Below, piece after piece: positions 42,046 to 49,360 of a stretch of 64,000 nucleotides of DNA (positions within the stretch are counted from its first letter, which is position 1; every line of letters starts with the position of its first letter). The notes beneath the pieces are model-generated. The model worked only from the letters and a program-made list of their open reading frames with translations, had not been told where the DNA came from and made no database searches. The stretch comes from Aquipuribacter nitratireducens. GTDB taxonomy: Bacteria; Actinomycetota; Actinomycetes; Actinomycetales; JBBAYJ01. Both the position numbers and the translations under genes were made by a program. The DNA is taken from contig NZ_JBBEOG010000005.1 of assembly GCF_037860835.1 (NCBI RefSeq), positions 186,001 through 250,000 of the forward strand, in the 5' to 3' direction.

Positions 42046-43512
42046 CTAGACGGCGCGACCGCGCAGGGGCACGACCTGTCCCGCGACGACGAGCTCCACC
42101 CGCTCGCTCGCTGCCGCCAGGGCGGCGTTGAGCCGACCGAGCTCGTCGCGGAACAGCCGGCCCGACCAGGTGGCGGGCACGACGCCCGCGCCGACCTCGT
42201 TCGACACCGCCACCACGGTGCGTGGAGTCGTCCGCCACGCCGCGAGCAGCGAGTCGACCTCGCTCCGCCACCGCTGCTGCGCGTCGCCCGCCCGCCACGC
42301 CGTCTCCTCCCACGCGCCGCAGCGGGTGAGGGTCGCGGTGGTCCACAGGGCGAGGCAGTCGACGAGCACGGGGGGGCCGGAGGCGCGGAGGAGCGGCACG
42401 AGGTCCGTGGTCTCGACCGTCTGCCACGAGTCGGGGCGCCTGGCCCGGTGCGCCGCCACCCGGGCGTCCCACTCGGCGTCGGGCTGCTCCGACCGCGTGG
42501 CGCCGGCGGTCGCGACGTACACGACGTCGTCGCGGTCGGCGAGGAGCTGCTCGGCGCGCGTGCTCTTGCCGGACCGGGCGCCCCCGAGGACGAGCGTGCG
42601 GTGCGGCGAGGGCGCGGGGGTGGTGTCGTCGCGCAGGCGGGCGTCGTCGGGCAGGCGGGCGTCGTCGCGCGGGCTGGTGTCGTCGCGCGGGCTGGTGTCG
42701 TCGCGCCCGCCGGTGTCGAGGACCGAGCCGTCGTCGTGGACCTCCGCGCCCCAGGCCGCCAGCCGCTCCCGCAGCTCGGGCAGCGGCGGGTTGTGGTGCG
42801 ACAGGTGCGTCGCGACGATCCGCGTCGTGGGCGTGACGGCACCGATCGCACGGAGGGCCGCGAGCGCGCGGGGGAAGGTGCGCAGGTCGAGGTGCTGCGT
42901 GCCGTGGTCGTGCCGGTCGCCGAAGGTCTCCTCGAGCACGACGAGGTCGTAGGCCCGCCCGGTCAGCGTCGCCGTCGCGTCGCCGTGCACGGGGCCGGTG
43001 TCGGTCGCGTAGAGCAGGCGGGTGCCGTCGGGGCACGTGACGTCGTAGTGCAGGGTCGCCACCTCGTGCGCGGCGGCGACCGCCCGCACCGTGTAGGAGC
43101 CGCCGCGTCCCGCCACCTGCAGGTGGTCGCCGTCGTCGAGCTCGACGAGCCGGACCGGGTCCTCCGGTCCCCGCCAGGGCTCCCACCCCCGCACGGCACC
43201 GGCCGGGCCGGCGACCACGAGCTCCGCGGCGGTGCCGGTCCACGCGCGCCACAGCAGCGCCGCCGGTGAGGAGTGGTCCGGGTGCTCGTGGGTGAGGAGC
43301 ACGGCGCGGACACCGCCGAGGTCGACCCCGGCCCGGACGGCCGCGCGGGGCGTCTCGGGTCCGCAGTCGAGCAGGACGGTCCCGTCGAGCAGGGCGCTGC
43401 TCTGGCCGCGTACGGCGTCCCGGGTGCGGGCGTCCTGGCACGACGCGCACGTGCAGAAGGCGTTGGGCCACCCGTCGGCGGAGCCGGTCCCGAGCAGGAC
43501 GAGGCGGCTCAT
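42046..43512 (-). CDS. cobU: MBL-fold hydrolase fused to CobU (adenosylcobinamide kinase/guanylyltransferase)
   Basis: A 488-residue fusion. Residues 1-275 are a PhnP/ElaC-like metallo-beta-lactamase-fold hydrolase with 'LGTGSADGWPNAFCTCASC' and the metal motif 'THEHPDHSS' (near 75). Residues about 305-488 are CobU, with the P-loop 'LGGARSGKSTRAEQLL' (near 310), 'VYVATAG' and 'VAVSNEVGAGVVP', which phosphorylates adenosylcobinamide and attaches GMP in B12 assembly. The linker (about 267-297) is encoded by five 18-bp DNA repeats. No other cobalamin gene is in the window. ATG overlaps the stop of the PH-domain gene (ATGA). Confidence 0.88.
   Translation of the reverse strand: MSRLVLLGTGSADGWPNAFCTCASCQDARTRDAVRGQSSALLDGTVLLDCGPETPRAAVRAGVDLGGVRAVLLTHEHPDHSSPAALLWRAWTGTAAELVVAGPAGAVRGWEPWRGPEDPVRLVELDDGDHLQVAGRGGSYTVRAVAAAHEVATLHYDVTCPDGTRLLYATDTGPVHGDATATLTGRAYDLVVLEETFGDRHDHGTQHLDLRTFPRALAALRAIGAVTPTTRIVATHLSHHNPPLPELRERLAAWGAEVHDDGSVLDTGGRDDTSPRDDTSPRDDARLPDDARLRDDTTPAPSPHRTLVLGGARSGKSTRAEQLLADRDDVVYVATAGATRSEQPDAEWDARVAAHRARRPDSWQTVETTDLVPLLRASGPPVLVDCLALWTTATLTRCGAWEETAWRAGDAQQRWRSEVDSLLAAWRTTPRTVVAVSNEVGAGVVPATWSGRLFRDELGRLNAALAAASERVELVVAGQVVPLRGRAV
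42625..42714. repeat. Five 18-bp tandem repeats inside the cobU fusion linker
   Basis: Units of GTCGTCGCGCGGGCTGGT and close variants are repeated five times; two neighbouring copies (42661-42696) are identical. In the gene's frame they encode an Asp/Arg/Pro/Ser-rich repeat ('DDTSPR'-like) that joins the MBL and CobU domains. Whole units preserve the reading frame. Confidence 0.85.
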
Positions 43513-44525
43513 CGGCCGCGGCCGGGCCCGGCGTCCTCGCGTCCGCGGGACCAGCGCCGACCGGACCGCGCGGACCGCCCGGACCCCTCGGACCGTTCGG
43601 ACCGCTCGGACCGCTCGGACCGCTCGGACCGCTCGGACCGCTCGGAGTCGTCGGACCGGCTCCCGCTGTCGCCGCGTCGCGCCGTCGCGGGCTCCGCCTC
43701 GCGCACCGGGCGCGAGCGCGGCTCCTCCCTCTCCGGTTCGCCGGACCCGCCGTACGCCTGGGTCCCGTACCCCTGCGCGCCGTACCCCTGACCGCCGCCC
43801 GGTCCGTAGTGGCGGGCGGGTCGGGTGAAGATCTGGACGCAGATCGTCTCGTACGTGCGCTCCGGCTCCCGGACGAAGCGGATCTCGCGGAGGGCCTGGT
43901 CGCGTCCGGCCGACTCGAGCACGAAGGTGCCGTAGCCGATGATGCGGCCGACGAGGGGCCGCTCGAAGGCCATGTCCGTCACCTTCTGCAGGGGCATCAT
44001 GTCCCGCTCCGTCGTGACGATCCCGTGGAGGCGGAGCAGGCGGCGGTCGGTGACGACGAACCAGTCGCGGCCCCACTCGGCGAACAGCCAGGCGGCCCGC
44101 GCGACGAGCACGAGCCAGCCGACGAGCAGGGCCCCCCGGGCGACGTCGAGAGAGCCCAGGTAGGGGCTCAGCCACCCGATGAGCAGCAGCACGGCGATGC
44201 TCGTGAGCACGGGTTCGAGCAGGACGACCGGGTGCCGGTGCTGCGCGACGAGCACCTTCTCACCCGGTACGAGTCCCGTGCCGAGCCGGCGGCGGACGAG
44301 GTCGAACTCGCGGGGCACCGGCGGCGGGGTGAACGGGCCCGGGGCCCGGCCCGGCCACTCCTCGGAGACGTCGGCGCCGTCCGGGGGAGGTGCGAGCTCG
44401 GGGACCCGCGGGGCGCGCACCCGGGGCAGGCGCACGGTCGGGCTGCCCGACTGCATGACGGTATCGGGGCCGGTGTGCCGCTCGAGCGGACCGTCCCGGT
44501 CGCGTCGGCGGCGTCCGAACGCCAC
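43509..44525 (-). CDS. PH-domain (bPH_2) membrane protein with Ser-Glu-Arg repeat tail
   Basis: A 338-residue protein. After a disordered 75-residue start there are two membrane helices ('PVLTSIAVLLLIGWLSPYLG' and 'GALLVGWLVLVARAAWLFA', about 100-145), then a bacterial PH domain of the bPH_2 type ('WFVVTDRRLLRLHGIVTTER', 'MMPLQKVTDMAFERP', 'GRIIGYGTFVLESAG'). The tail is Gly/Tyr-rich and then an SER-repeat of six units. The role of such proteins in the membrane is unknown. GTG 44525 follows the stop of a small membrane protein gene by five bases; its own stop overlaps cobU. Confidence 0.85.
   Translation of the reverse strand: MAFGRRRRDRDGPLERHTGPDTVMQSGSPTVRLPRVRAPRVPELAPPPDGADVSEEWPGRAPGPFTPPPVPREFDLVRRRLGTGLVPGEKVLVAQHRHPVVLLEPVLTSIAVLLLIGWLSPYLGSLDVARGALLVGWLVLVARAAWLFAEWGRDWFVVTDRRLLRLHGIVTTERDMMPLQKVTDMAFERPLVGRIIGYGTFVLESAGRDQALREIRFVREPERTYETICVQIFTRPARHYGPGGGQGYGAQGYGTQAYGGSGEPEREEPRSRPVREAEPATARRGDSGSRSDDSERSERSERSERSERSERSEGSGRSARSGRRWSRGREDAGPGRGR
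43589..43642. repeat. Six 9-bp tandem repeats (CGGACCGCT) in the PH-protein tail
   Basis: Five copies of CGGACCGCT plus one variant CGGACCGTT run head to tail. On the coding strand they give (Ser-Glu-Arg)n. Copy-number change would lengthen or shorten the tail without shifting the frame. Confidence 0.9.
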
Positions 44526-44530
44526 GCGCC

Positions 44531-44725
44531 TCAGGTGCCGGCGGGGGCGCCGGAGCTCTGCCGGAGGACCTCGTCGAAGAACGCGAAGACCGCACCGCCG
44601 GCGGCGCCGATGCCCTCGAAGGCGTTGACGACGATCGCCGCGGCCTGGGCCGGGCTGTTGAAGATCGCGTAGACCAGGAAGACGAGGAAGATCCAGAAGG
44701 CCCACTTGAGGACGCGCCTCAGCAT
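44531..44725 (-). CDS. Small membrane protein, 64 residues
   Basis: One N-terminal hydrophobic helix ('WAFWIFLVFLVYAIFNSP', about 8-25) and a second weaker, Ala/Gly-rich one ('AIVVNAFEGIGAAGGAVFAF', about 30-49). The family is not recognised by name. ATG 44725 has GGGAGGCTCCGC upstream, and the gene ends five bases before the PH-domain gene, so they form one operon with cobU. It may be a partner of the PH-domain membrane protein. Confidence 0.75.
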   Translation of the reverse strand: MLRRVLKWAFWIFLVFLVYAIFNSPAQAAAIVVNAFEGIGAAGGAVFAFFDEVLRQSSGAPAGT

Positions 44726-44745
44726 GCGGAGCCTCCCTTCGTCCG

Positions 44746-44770
44746 GGCACGGCGACCGGTCGGCCGTGCC
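44746..44770 (-). terminator. Hairpin downstream of upp
   Basis: GGCACGGC (44746-44753) pairs with GCCGTGCC (44763-44770). A second hairpin, GGGCCCA/TGGGCCC, lies beside it at 44774-44802. Both are between the upp stop and the next minus-strand gene. Confidence 0.5.
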
Positions 44771-44845
44771 GCAGGGCCCAGCATCCTCACGTCCGTGGGC
44801 CCGAGTCCACCCGCCACGCCGCGCAGGGCGTCCGGCTGACGGCGG

Positions 44846-45481
44846 TCAGACGACGCCGTAGAGGCGGTCGCCCGCGTCCCCGAGCCCGGGGACGATGAAC
44901 CCGCGCTCGTCGAGCCGGTCGTCGAGCCCGGCGAGCACGACCGTGAGGTCGACGTCGTCGCCCGTGTGCGCCTCGAGGGCCTCGAGGCCCTCGGGTGCGG
45001 CGAGGAGGCAGATCGCGGTCACGGTGCGCGCGCCCTTGTGGTGGAGGTAGTCGACGGCCATGGCCAGCGTGCCGCCGGTCGCGAGCATCGGGTCGAGGAC
45101 GAAGCACTGCCGTCCGGACAGGTCGTCGGGCAGCCGGTTGGCGTACGTCCGCGGCTGCAGGGTCTCCTCGTCCCGAAGCATGCCGAGGAAGCCCACCTCG
45201 GCCGTCGGCAGCAGCCGCACCATGCCGTCGAGCATCCCGAGGCCCGCTCGCAGGATCGGCACGACGATCGGCTTCGGGCTCGCGAGCCGCACCCCCGTCG
45301 TGGTCGTGAGCGGGGTCGTCACCTCGACCGGCGCGATGGCGACGTCGCGGGTCGCCTCGTACGCGAGGAGGGTGACGAGCTCCTCGACGAGGCGACGGAA
45401 CGTGGGGGAGTCCGTCTGCTCGTCCCGCAGCGTCGACAGCTTGTGGGCGACGAGGGGGTGGTCGGCGACGTGGACGCGCAT
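44846..45481 (-). CDS. upp: Uracil phosphoribosyltransferase
   Basis: Salvages uracil with PRPP to form UMP. The 211-residue enzyme matches family length. The PRPP-binding loop is '[20 protein letters not shown]', the uracil-binding end is '[18 protein letters not shown]', and the start '[20 protein letters not shown]' is typical. ATG 45481. Divergent from the tadA pair, with GTGACGTCAC in the 84-base spacer. Confidence 0.97.
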   Translation of the reverse strand: MRVHVADHPLVAHKLSTLRDEQTDSPTFRRLVEELVTLLAYEATRDVAIAPVEVTTPLTTTTGVRLASPKPIVVPILRAGLGMLDGMVRLLPTAEVGFLGMLRDEETLQPRTYANRLPDDLSGRQCFVLDPMLATGGTLAMAVDYLHHKGARTVTAICLLAAPEGLEALEAHTGDDVDLTVVLAGLDDRLDERGFIVPGLGDAGDRLYGVV

Positions 45482-45565
45482 GGCCGAACGCTACCGACCC
45501 CGACCCGCGAGTTGGTGACGTCACGTACTTGCCCCGGTGCACAGGGGCAGTGCCAGGATGATCGG

Positions 45566-46120
45566 GTGTCGTACTTCACCGCTCTCCTCGTGCCCGGTGG
45601 CCGGTCGTGGTCCTCTCGTGACGCCGACCTGATGGAGGTCGACTCGCTCGAGGAGCTCGTCGACACGGTGCGGGAGCAGGTGGACGGCGGAACGGGTCTC
45701 GTCGTGCTGGAACGCGAGGACGAGTGGTTCGCCCTCGTGCGCGTCGACGGGGACGACGACGCGCGCGTCTTCGTCTCCGACCTGCCGGCGGCGCGGGCCT
45801 CGACGTTCTCCGGGGTGTTCGCGGACCCGGACGTGTGGTCCGACGCCGGCTCGCTGCGCGCCGCGGGCCTCGTGCCCGACGACGACGGCTTCGGCGGCGG
45901 CTACGACGAGGACGAGCCCGCCGCGCCCGTCTCGGAGGAGGACGCGCCCAAGGTCACCGAGGTGCCGTGGGCGGGTGACCTGTCGGTGCTCGAGGACATG
46001 GGCATCGGTGGCGAGGCCCTCAAGCAGGTCGTCGAGGACGACGCCGACGACCCCGCCCGGGCGCTCACGGAGATCGGGGAGCGGGTCGGGTTCCTCGACC
46101 TGCTGGAGACGCTGCGCTGA
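45566..46120 (+). CDS. tRNA adenosine deaminase-associated protein
   Basis: A 184-residue acidic protein regularly found directly before tadA in actinobacteria. The N-terminal half is beta-rich ('SYFTALLVPGGRSWSSRDAD', 'EWFALVRVDGDDDARVFVSD'), the middle is a disordered Asp/Glu-rich segment, and the C-terminal 'DLSVLEDMGIGGEALKQVVE' and 'ALTEIGERVGFLDLLETL' is helical. Its role beside TadA is not established. GTG 45566 starts the conserved 'SYFTALL'; the ribosome binding site is weak. TadA follows after 26 bases. Confidence 0.85.
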   Translation: MSYFTALLVPGGRSWSSRDADLMEVDSLEELVDTVREQVDGGTGLVVLEREDEWFALVRVDGDDDARVFVSDLPAARASTFSGVFADPDVWSDAGSLRAAGLVPDDDGFGGGYDEDEPAAPVSEEDAPKVTEVPWAGDLSVLEDMGIGGEALKQVVEDDADDPARALTEIGERVGFLDLLETLR

Positions 46121-46146
46121 ACCTGGGTCCCGGCCTCGACGAGGCG

Positions 46147-46581
46147 ATGGAGCGGGCCCTCGCGCTCGCACGGGAGTGCGTCGGGCACGGCGACGTGCCG
46201 GTGGGCGCGGTCGTGCTCGGCCCGTCCGGCGACGTCGTCGGATCCGGTCGTAACCGGCGGGAGGAGCTCGGCGACGCCACCGCGCACGCCGAGGTCGAGG
46301 CGCTCCGATCGGCCGCCGGGGCCCTCGGTGACGGCTGGCGCCTCGGCGGGGCGACCGTCGTCGTGACGCTCGAACCGTGCGTCATGTGCACGGGGGCGCT
46401 GGTGGCGGCGCGCGTCGCGCGGGTGGTCTTCGCTGCCTGGGACGACAAGGCGGGCGCGTGCGGGTCGGTGTGGGACCTCGCCAGGGACCCGCTGTCGCTG
46501 CACCGGGTGGAGGTCGTCGGCGGCGTGCGGGCGGCGGAGTCGGGGGAGCTGCTGCGAGGGTTCTTCGCGTCCCGACGGTGA
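46147..46581 (+). CDS. tadA: tRNA-specific adenosine deaminase
   Basis: Deaminates A34 to inosine in tRNA-Arg(ACG), whose gene is at 20661-20733. The 144-residue zinc enzyme has the cytidine-deaminase-fold signatures 'ATAHAEVEAL' (HAE near residue 47) and 'LEPCVMCTGALV' (PCxxC near 77), with 'VVFAAWDDKAGACGS' and 'LLRGFFASRR' at the end. ATG 46147 is the first start; the frame is open a little upstream without a better codon. The 3' end abuts the decayed toxin-antitoxin remnant on the opposite strand. Confidence 0.95.
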   Translation: MERALALARECVGHGDVPVGAVVLGPSGDVVGSGRNRREELGDATAHAEVEALRSAAGALGDGWRLGGATVVVTLEPCVMCTGALVAARVARVVFAAWDDKAGACGSVWDLARDPLSLHRVEVVGGVRAAESGELLRGFFASRR

Positions 46582-46584
46582 GCC

Positions 46585-46663
46585 GGGACCAGGCGTAAGC
46601 AGCGTCTTGCGGTCGCCCACCCAGGGCGTGTGGTCCCGCCAACCGTCCGGTGTGAAGCGGATG
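46585..46663 (-). pseudogene. N-terminal remnant of a YoeB/Txe-type toxin
   Basis: On the minus strand, from 46662, one frame reads IRFTPDGWRDHTPWVGDRKT. This follows the YoeB/Txe opening (hydrophobic-Phe-Thr-Pro-x-x-Trp-x-Asp-Tyr-x-x-Trp-x-x-x-Asp-Arg-Lys-Thr-Leu) position by position. Homology stops at about 25 residues, at the 3' end of tadA, so roughly 60 residues including the catalytic end are missing. Its position overlapping the tail of the antitoxin remnant is the usual yefM-yoeB arrangement. Confidence 0.6.
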
Positions 46664-46800
46664 GGCGGCCCGCCCGGCGCGGTAGTCGGAGATGCTCCTC
46701 CGGAGGTGGTCGGCGTTGGCGGGCGACGCCTGCAGGCAGGCGGTCTCGATCAGCGACCGGTACACGTCCTCCGGTACGAGGAACGCGGTCCCTCGCTTCG
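46650..46800 (-). pseudogene. C-terminal remnant of a YefM/Phd-type antitoxin
   Basis: The minus strand encodes GTAFLVPEDVYRSLIETACL and then QASPANADHLRRSISDYRAG. It matches the YefM/Phd pattern 'AVLVxxEDYxSLxETLYLLxSPANAxRLxxSIxxxxAG' over about 45 residues. The N-terminal DNA-binding part upstream (about 46800-46865) does not align in this frame, and no start or binding site is visible; one other frame shows 'DITTRR', which might be what is left of it. I read the locus as a dead toxin-antitoxin pair. The 305-base gap between tadA and tRNA-Ser is otherwise empty. Confidence 0.65.
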
Positions 46801-46886
46801 ACGGACGTCTCGTCGTGTGGTGATGTCGAGACGTCGGAGCTCGGGGAGGGTCGAGGCACTGCACGGCGCCCGGTACCCTCGTCGGC

Positions 46887-46973
46887 GGTGACGTGTCCGA
46901 GCGGCCTAAGGAGCACGCCTCGAAAGCGTGTGAGGGGGCAACTCCTCCGTGGGTTCAAATCCCACCGTCACCG
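46887..46973 (+). tRNA. tRNA-Ser(CGA)
   Basis: GGTGACG (46887-46893) pairs with CGTCACC (46966-46972). The anticodon loop CTCGAAA reads CGA, for UCG serine codons. A long variable arm (GAGGGGGCAACTCCTC region) and T loop GTTCAAATC are present. CCA is not encoded. Confidence 0.95.
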
Positions 46974-46991
46974 CCAGCCGGCCAGCCGGCC

Positions 46992-47019
46992 GACGCCGGG
47001 TCCTACGGGGCCCGGCGTC
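46992..47019 (+). terminator. Hairpin after tRNA-Ser(CGA)
   Basis: GACGCCGGG (46992-47000) pairs with CCCGGCGTC (47011-47019) around a ten-base loop, 19 bases after the tRNA. Confidence 0.65.
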
Positions 47020-47117
47020 CATGTCTCGCGGCGTCGCTGTGACGCGGTGTCCGCCGCCTGGGTGGGGGCGACTGCGATCCCCGGCGCAGCACGGCCCGGG
47101 TGCGACAAGCTCCGCGT

Positions 47118-47690
47118 GTGACGGGGAGCTCGCGGGCGACGGGGCGAGGCGCCGCGTCGACGGCGCGGTCGACCTTCCGCGGACCGCCCCCGCCGGAGCC
47201 GCTCCCGGTGGTGTGGCGGCTCTCGTGGTGGCGGGGGCGCGGCGTGCGGCTGGTGTACATCGCGGTGATCTCCGGCAGCGCCGCTCTCCACTTCGACGTC
47301 GTCGGTGAGCGGGCGCTCGCGCTCGCGTGTCTCGCGGGCGCCGGTGCGGCACTGCTCGCGAGTGCCTGGCTCGGGCTCGTCCCGGGTCGGCTGCGCCTCG
47401 ACGCGGAGGGCGTGCGGTGGGGACGGGGCCGTCGGCTCGCGTGGGTCGACGTCGCCTCGTTCCGCCTCCACGATGCGGTAGGGCTCCCCGCGGCGACGAC
47501 GTACCTCCTGCCGACCACACCGGACCAGGAGTACTGGCAGGAGGTCGGGGCCTGGAAGCGGGAGACCGTGGACGTCCCCGCCTGGGTGGCCGGCATACCG
47601 GCGTGGCGTGTCGTCGCGCTGCTCGAGCACTACCGACGCGAGGCACTCCGGACCCGCCTGCCACCGGATCGCCCCGCCGACGGCGACTGA
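47118..47690 (+). CDS. Hypothetical membrane protein, PH-like
   Basis: A 190-residue protein with two adjacent hydrophobic segments ('LVYIAVISGSAALHFDVV' and 'LALACLAGAGAALLASAWLG', about 50-90) followed by a soluble part ('LRLDAEGVRWGRGRRLAWVD', 'VPAWVAGIPAWRVVALLEHY') that looks like a small bacterial PH-type beta domain. The family is not firmly recognised. Start is uncertain: GTG 47118 and GTG 47100 are both in frame and neither has a clear binding site. It is convergent with the frameshifted phosphatase gene across a long palindrome. Confidence 0.55.
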   Translation: MTGSSRATGRGAASTARSTFRGPPPPEPLPVVWRLSWWRGRGVRLVYIAVISGSAALHFDVVGERALALACLAGAGAALLASAWLGLVPGRLRLDAEGVRWGRGRRLAWVDVASFRLHDAVGLPAATTYLLPTTPDQEYWQEVGAWKRETVDVPAWVAGIPAWRVVALLEHYRREALRTRLPPDRPADGD

Positions 47691-47697
47691 TCGCGCC

Positions 47698-47756
47698 GTG
47701 AGAGGTCACCGGTACGACGACACGCCGGCGTGTCGTGCACACAGGTGACCTCTCAC
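47698..47756. terminator. Long double palindrome between convergent genes
   Basis: GTGAGAGGTCACC (47698-47710) pairs perfectly with GGTGACCTCTCAC (47744-47756), 13 bp. Inside it ACGACACGCC-GGCGTGTCGT (47717-47736) is a perfect 20-bp palindrome. It sits between the stops of two convergent genes and resembles the hairpin at 20128-20182 in its GGTGACC arms and CGACACGCCG core. Most likely a bidirectional terminator. Confidence 0.75.
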
Positions 47757-47780
47757 GGATCCTGACGTCCGAGCCGCCGG

Positions 47781-49222
47781 TCAGTCCCCCACGCGGCGCG
47801 CGGCGAGGACGAGGGTGTCGTCGAGGTGGCGGGCGTCCGCGCGGAGCAGCTCGACGAGTCGCTCCGCGAGCACCTCCGTCGTGCGGGAGCGGAGGGTCCG
47901 GGCGTGCGAGCCGAGTGCGGCGAGACCGGCCTCCAGGTCACCCGTGCCCTCGATGAGGCCGTCGGTGTAGAGCAGCAGCGTGTCACCGCGCTCCGGCCGG
48001 TCCGGGCGACGGACTCCGTCCCGGCGAACGGGTACCCGACGGGACGCCCGTCGGACTCCAGCCACTCGGTACGGCCGTCGCCGCGGAGGACGAGCGCCGG
48101 CGGGTGCCCGGCACCGGCCACCTCGACGTCGCCGGTCACCGGGTCGACGGTCGCCGCGACGAAGGACGCGGTCGGCGGTGACTGCCCGGCCTCCTCGGGT
48201 GCGGCGTCGTCGACCGCCCGGGCGAGGTCGACGAGCGCGACGCCACGCCCGACGAGCGTCCGGGCCGCGTGCGCGACCTGCAGCGCCGCCCGCGTGGAGC
48301 CGACGCCGTGCCCGGCGGCGTCGACGACGAGGAGGAACAGACGCCCGTCGGCGAGGACGAGACCCTCGTGGAGGTCGCCCCCGGTCGGGGCGCCGTCCTC
48401 CGCCGCGCGGTACGCGACGGCGATCTCGAGGCCCGGCACCGTCGGTGGGGGTGGCCGCAGGGCGCGCCCCAGGACGTCGAGGTAGTGCTGCCGGAGCGCC
48501 GACTCCTGCCGTGCGGCGGCGAGCTCACCGACGCGCCGTTCCTGTGCGAGCCGCTCCTCGGCGTCCCGGAGCACGACGACGGCTCCGCCCGAGACCGCGT
48601 CGTCGAGCGGCTCCACCTCCCAGTCGACGACGACGGTGCGGCCGTCGGCGACGGTGAGACGGTCGCCGAGCCGGGCCCGGGCCTCGGTCCGCTCCGCCGA
48701 GCCGGTGAGGGCGCAGTGGCCGTCGCAGGGGCCGCCGGTCGTGCCGTCGTGGACGACGACGTCGTGCAGCAGGTGCCCGACGAGTCCGCCGCCGGGGGCG
48801 AGCAGTGCCTGGCTCGCGTCGTTGGCGTAGCTGACGCGACCGCCGTCGTCCACGAGGAGCACCGCGTCGGGGAGCGCCGCCAGGAGGGCGGCGTCCCGCT
48901 CCTGCAGGCGGCGGATGCGGCGGAGCATGAGGTGCCGGGAGCCCGCTGCCGCGATCCCAAGCCCCGAGCCGATCGCGACGTTCCCGACGCGCCACCACCC
49001 CTGCCCGGGAACCGCCCCTGCCAGCACGAGCAGCACCGCGCACGCCACGGCGACGACCGCCGTGGCGAGCACCACCCGGGGTGGACTCACCAGACCCGCG
49101 ACCACGACGACGATCCCGAGCGAGGACACGAGCACGGCGTCGGTGGTGATCGTGAGGACGGTGAGGACGAGCAGAGCCGTGATCCACAGCGCTGCCCACG
49201 CGACCCGGCGGTCCCACGCCAT
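47781..49222 (-). pseudogene. PAS-SpoIIE phosphatase with internal frameshift
   Basis: From ATG 49222 the protein has four to five membrane helices (about 8-95), a PAS domain ('RDAALLAALPDAVLLVDDGG', about 108-225) and a SpoIIE phosphatase domain ('APTGGDLHEGLVLADGRLFL', 'VVDAAGHGVGS', 'AGAGHPPALVLRGDG'). Homology runs to about 'DGRPVGYPFAG' and then resumes in another frame as 'RPERGDTLLLYTDGLIEGTG' through 'DDTLVLAARRVGD', stopping at 47781. The switch lies near 48000-48035 and needs loss of one base (a -1 shift). It may be a true pseudogene, a sequencing error or, less likely, recoding. Without the shift, translation ends at 47753 with a nonsense tail. Confidence 0.78.
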
Positions 49223-49360
49223 GCCCCACGGTACGGTCCGCGGCGCCCGCCGTGCAGGCCGACGACGTCTGCTACGTCGCGTTCTCCCGCATCGACGACC
49301 GGACGATCACGTCGAACTCGTGGTCGGGCGGGAACCCCGTCGCCGAGACGTGGCGGTCGA

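Noticed and set aside
45515-45524. GTGACGTCAC palindrome in the upp spacer as a shared regulator site with 39571-39599
   Set aside because: Ten-base GC-rich palindromes are expected by chance at this composition and the genes involved have no common theme. It is noted only with the two spaced boxes upstream of the transglycosylase.
49252-49360. Protein-like minus-strand stretch ('HHPIVIDRHVSATGFPPDHE') after the four-TM membrane gene
   Set aside because: It has balanced composition and might be a gene remnant or a frameshifted tail, but there is no start codon, no ribosome binding site and no family I can name. Too weak to list as a feature.
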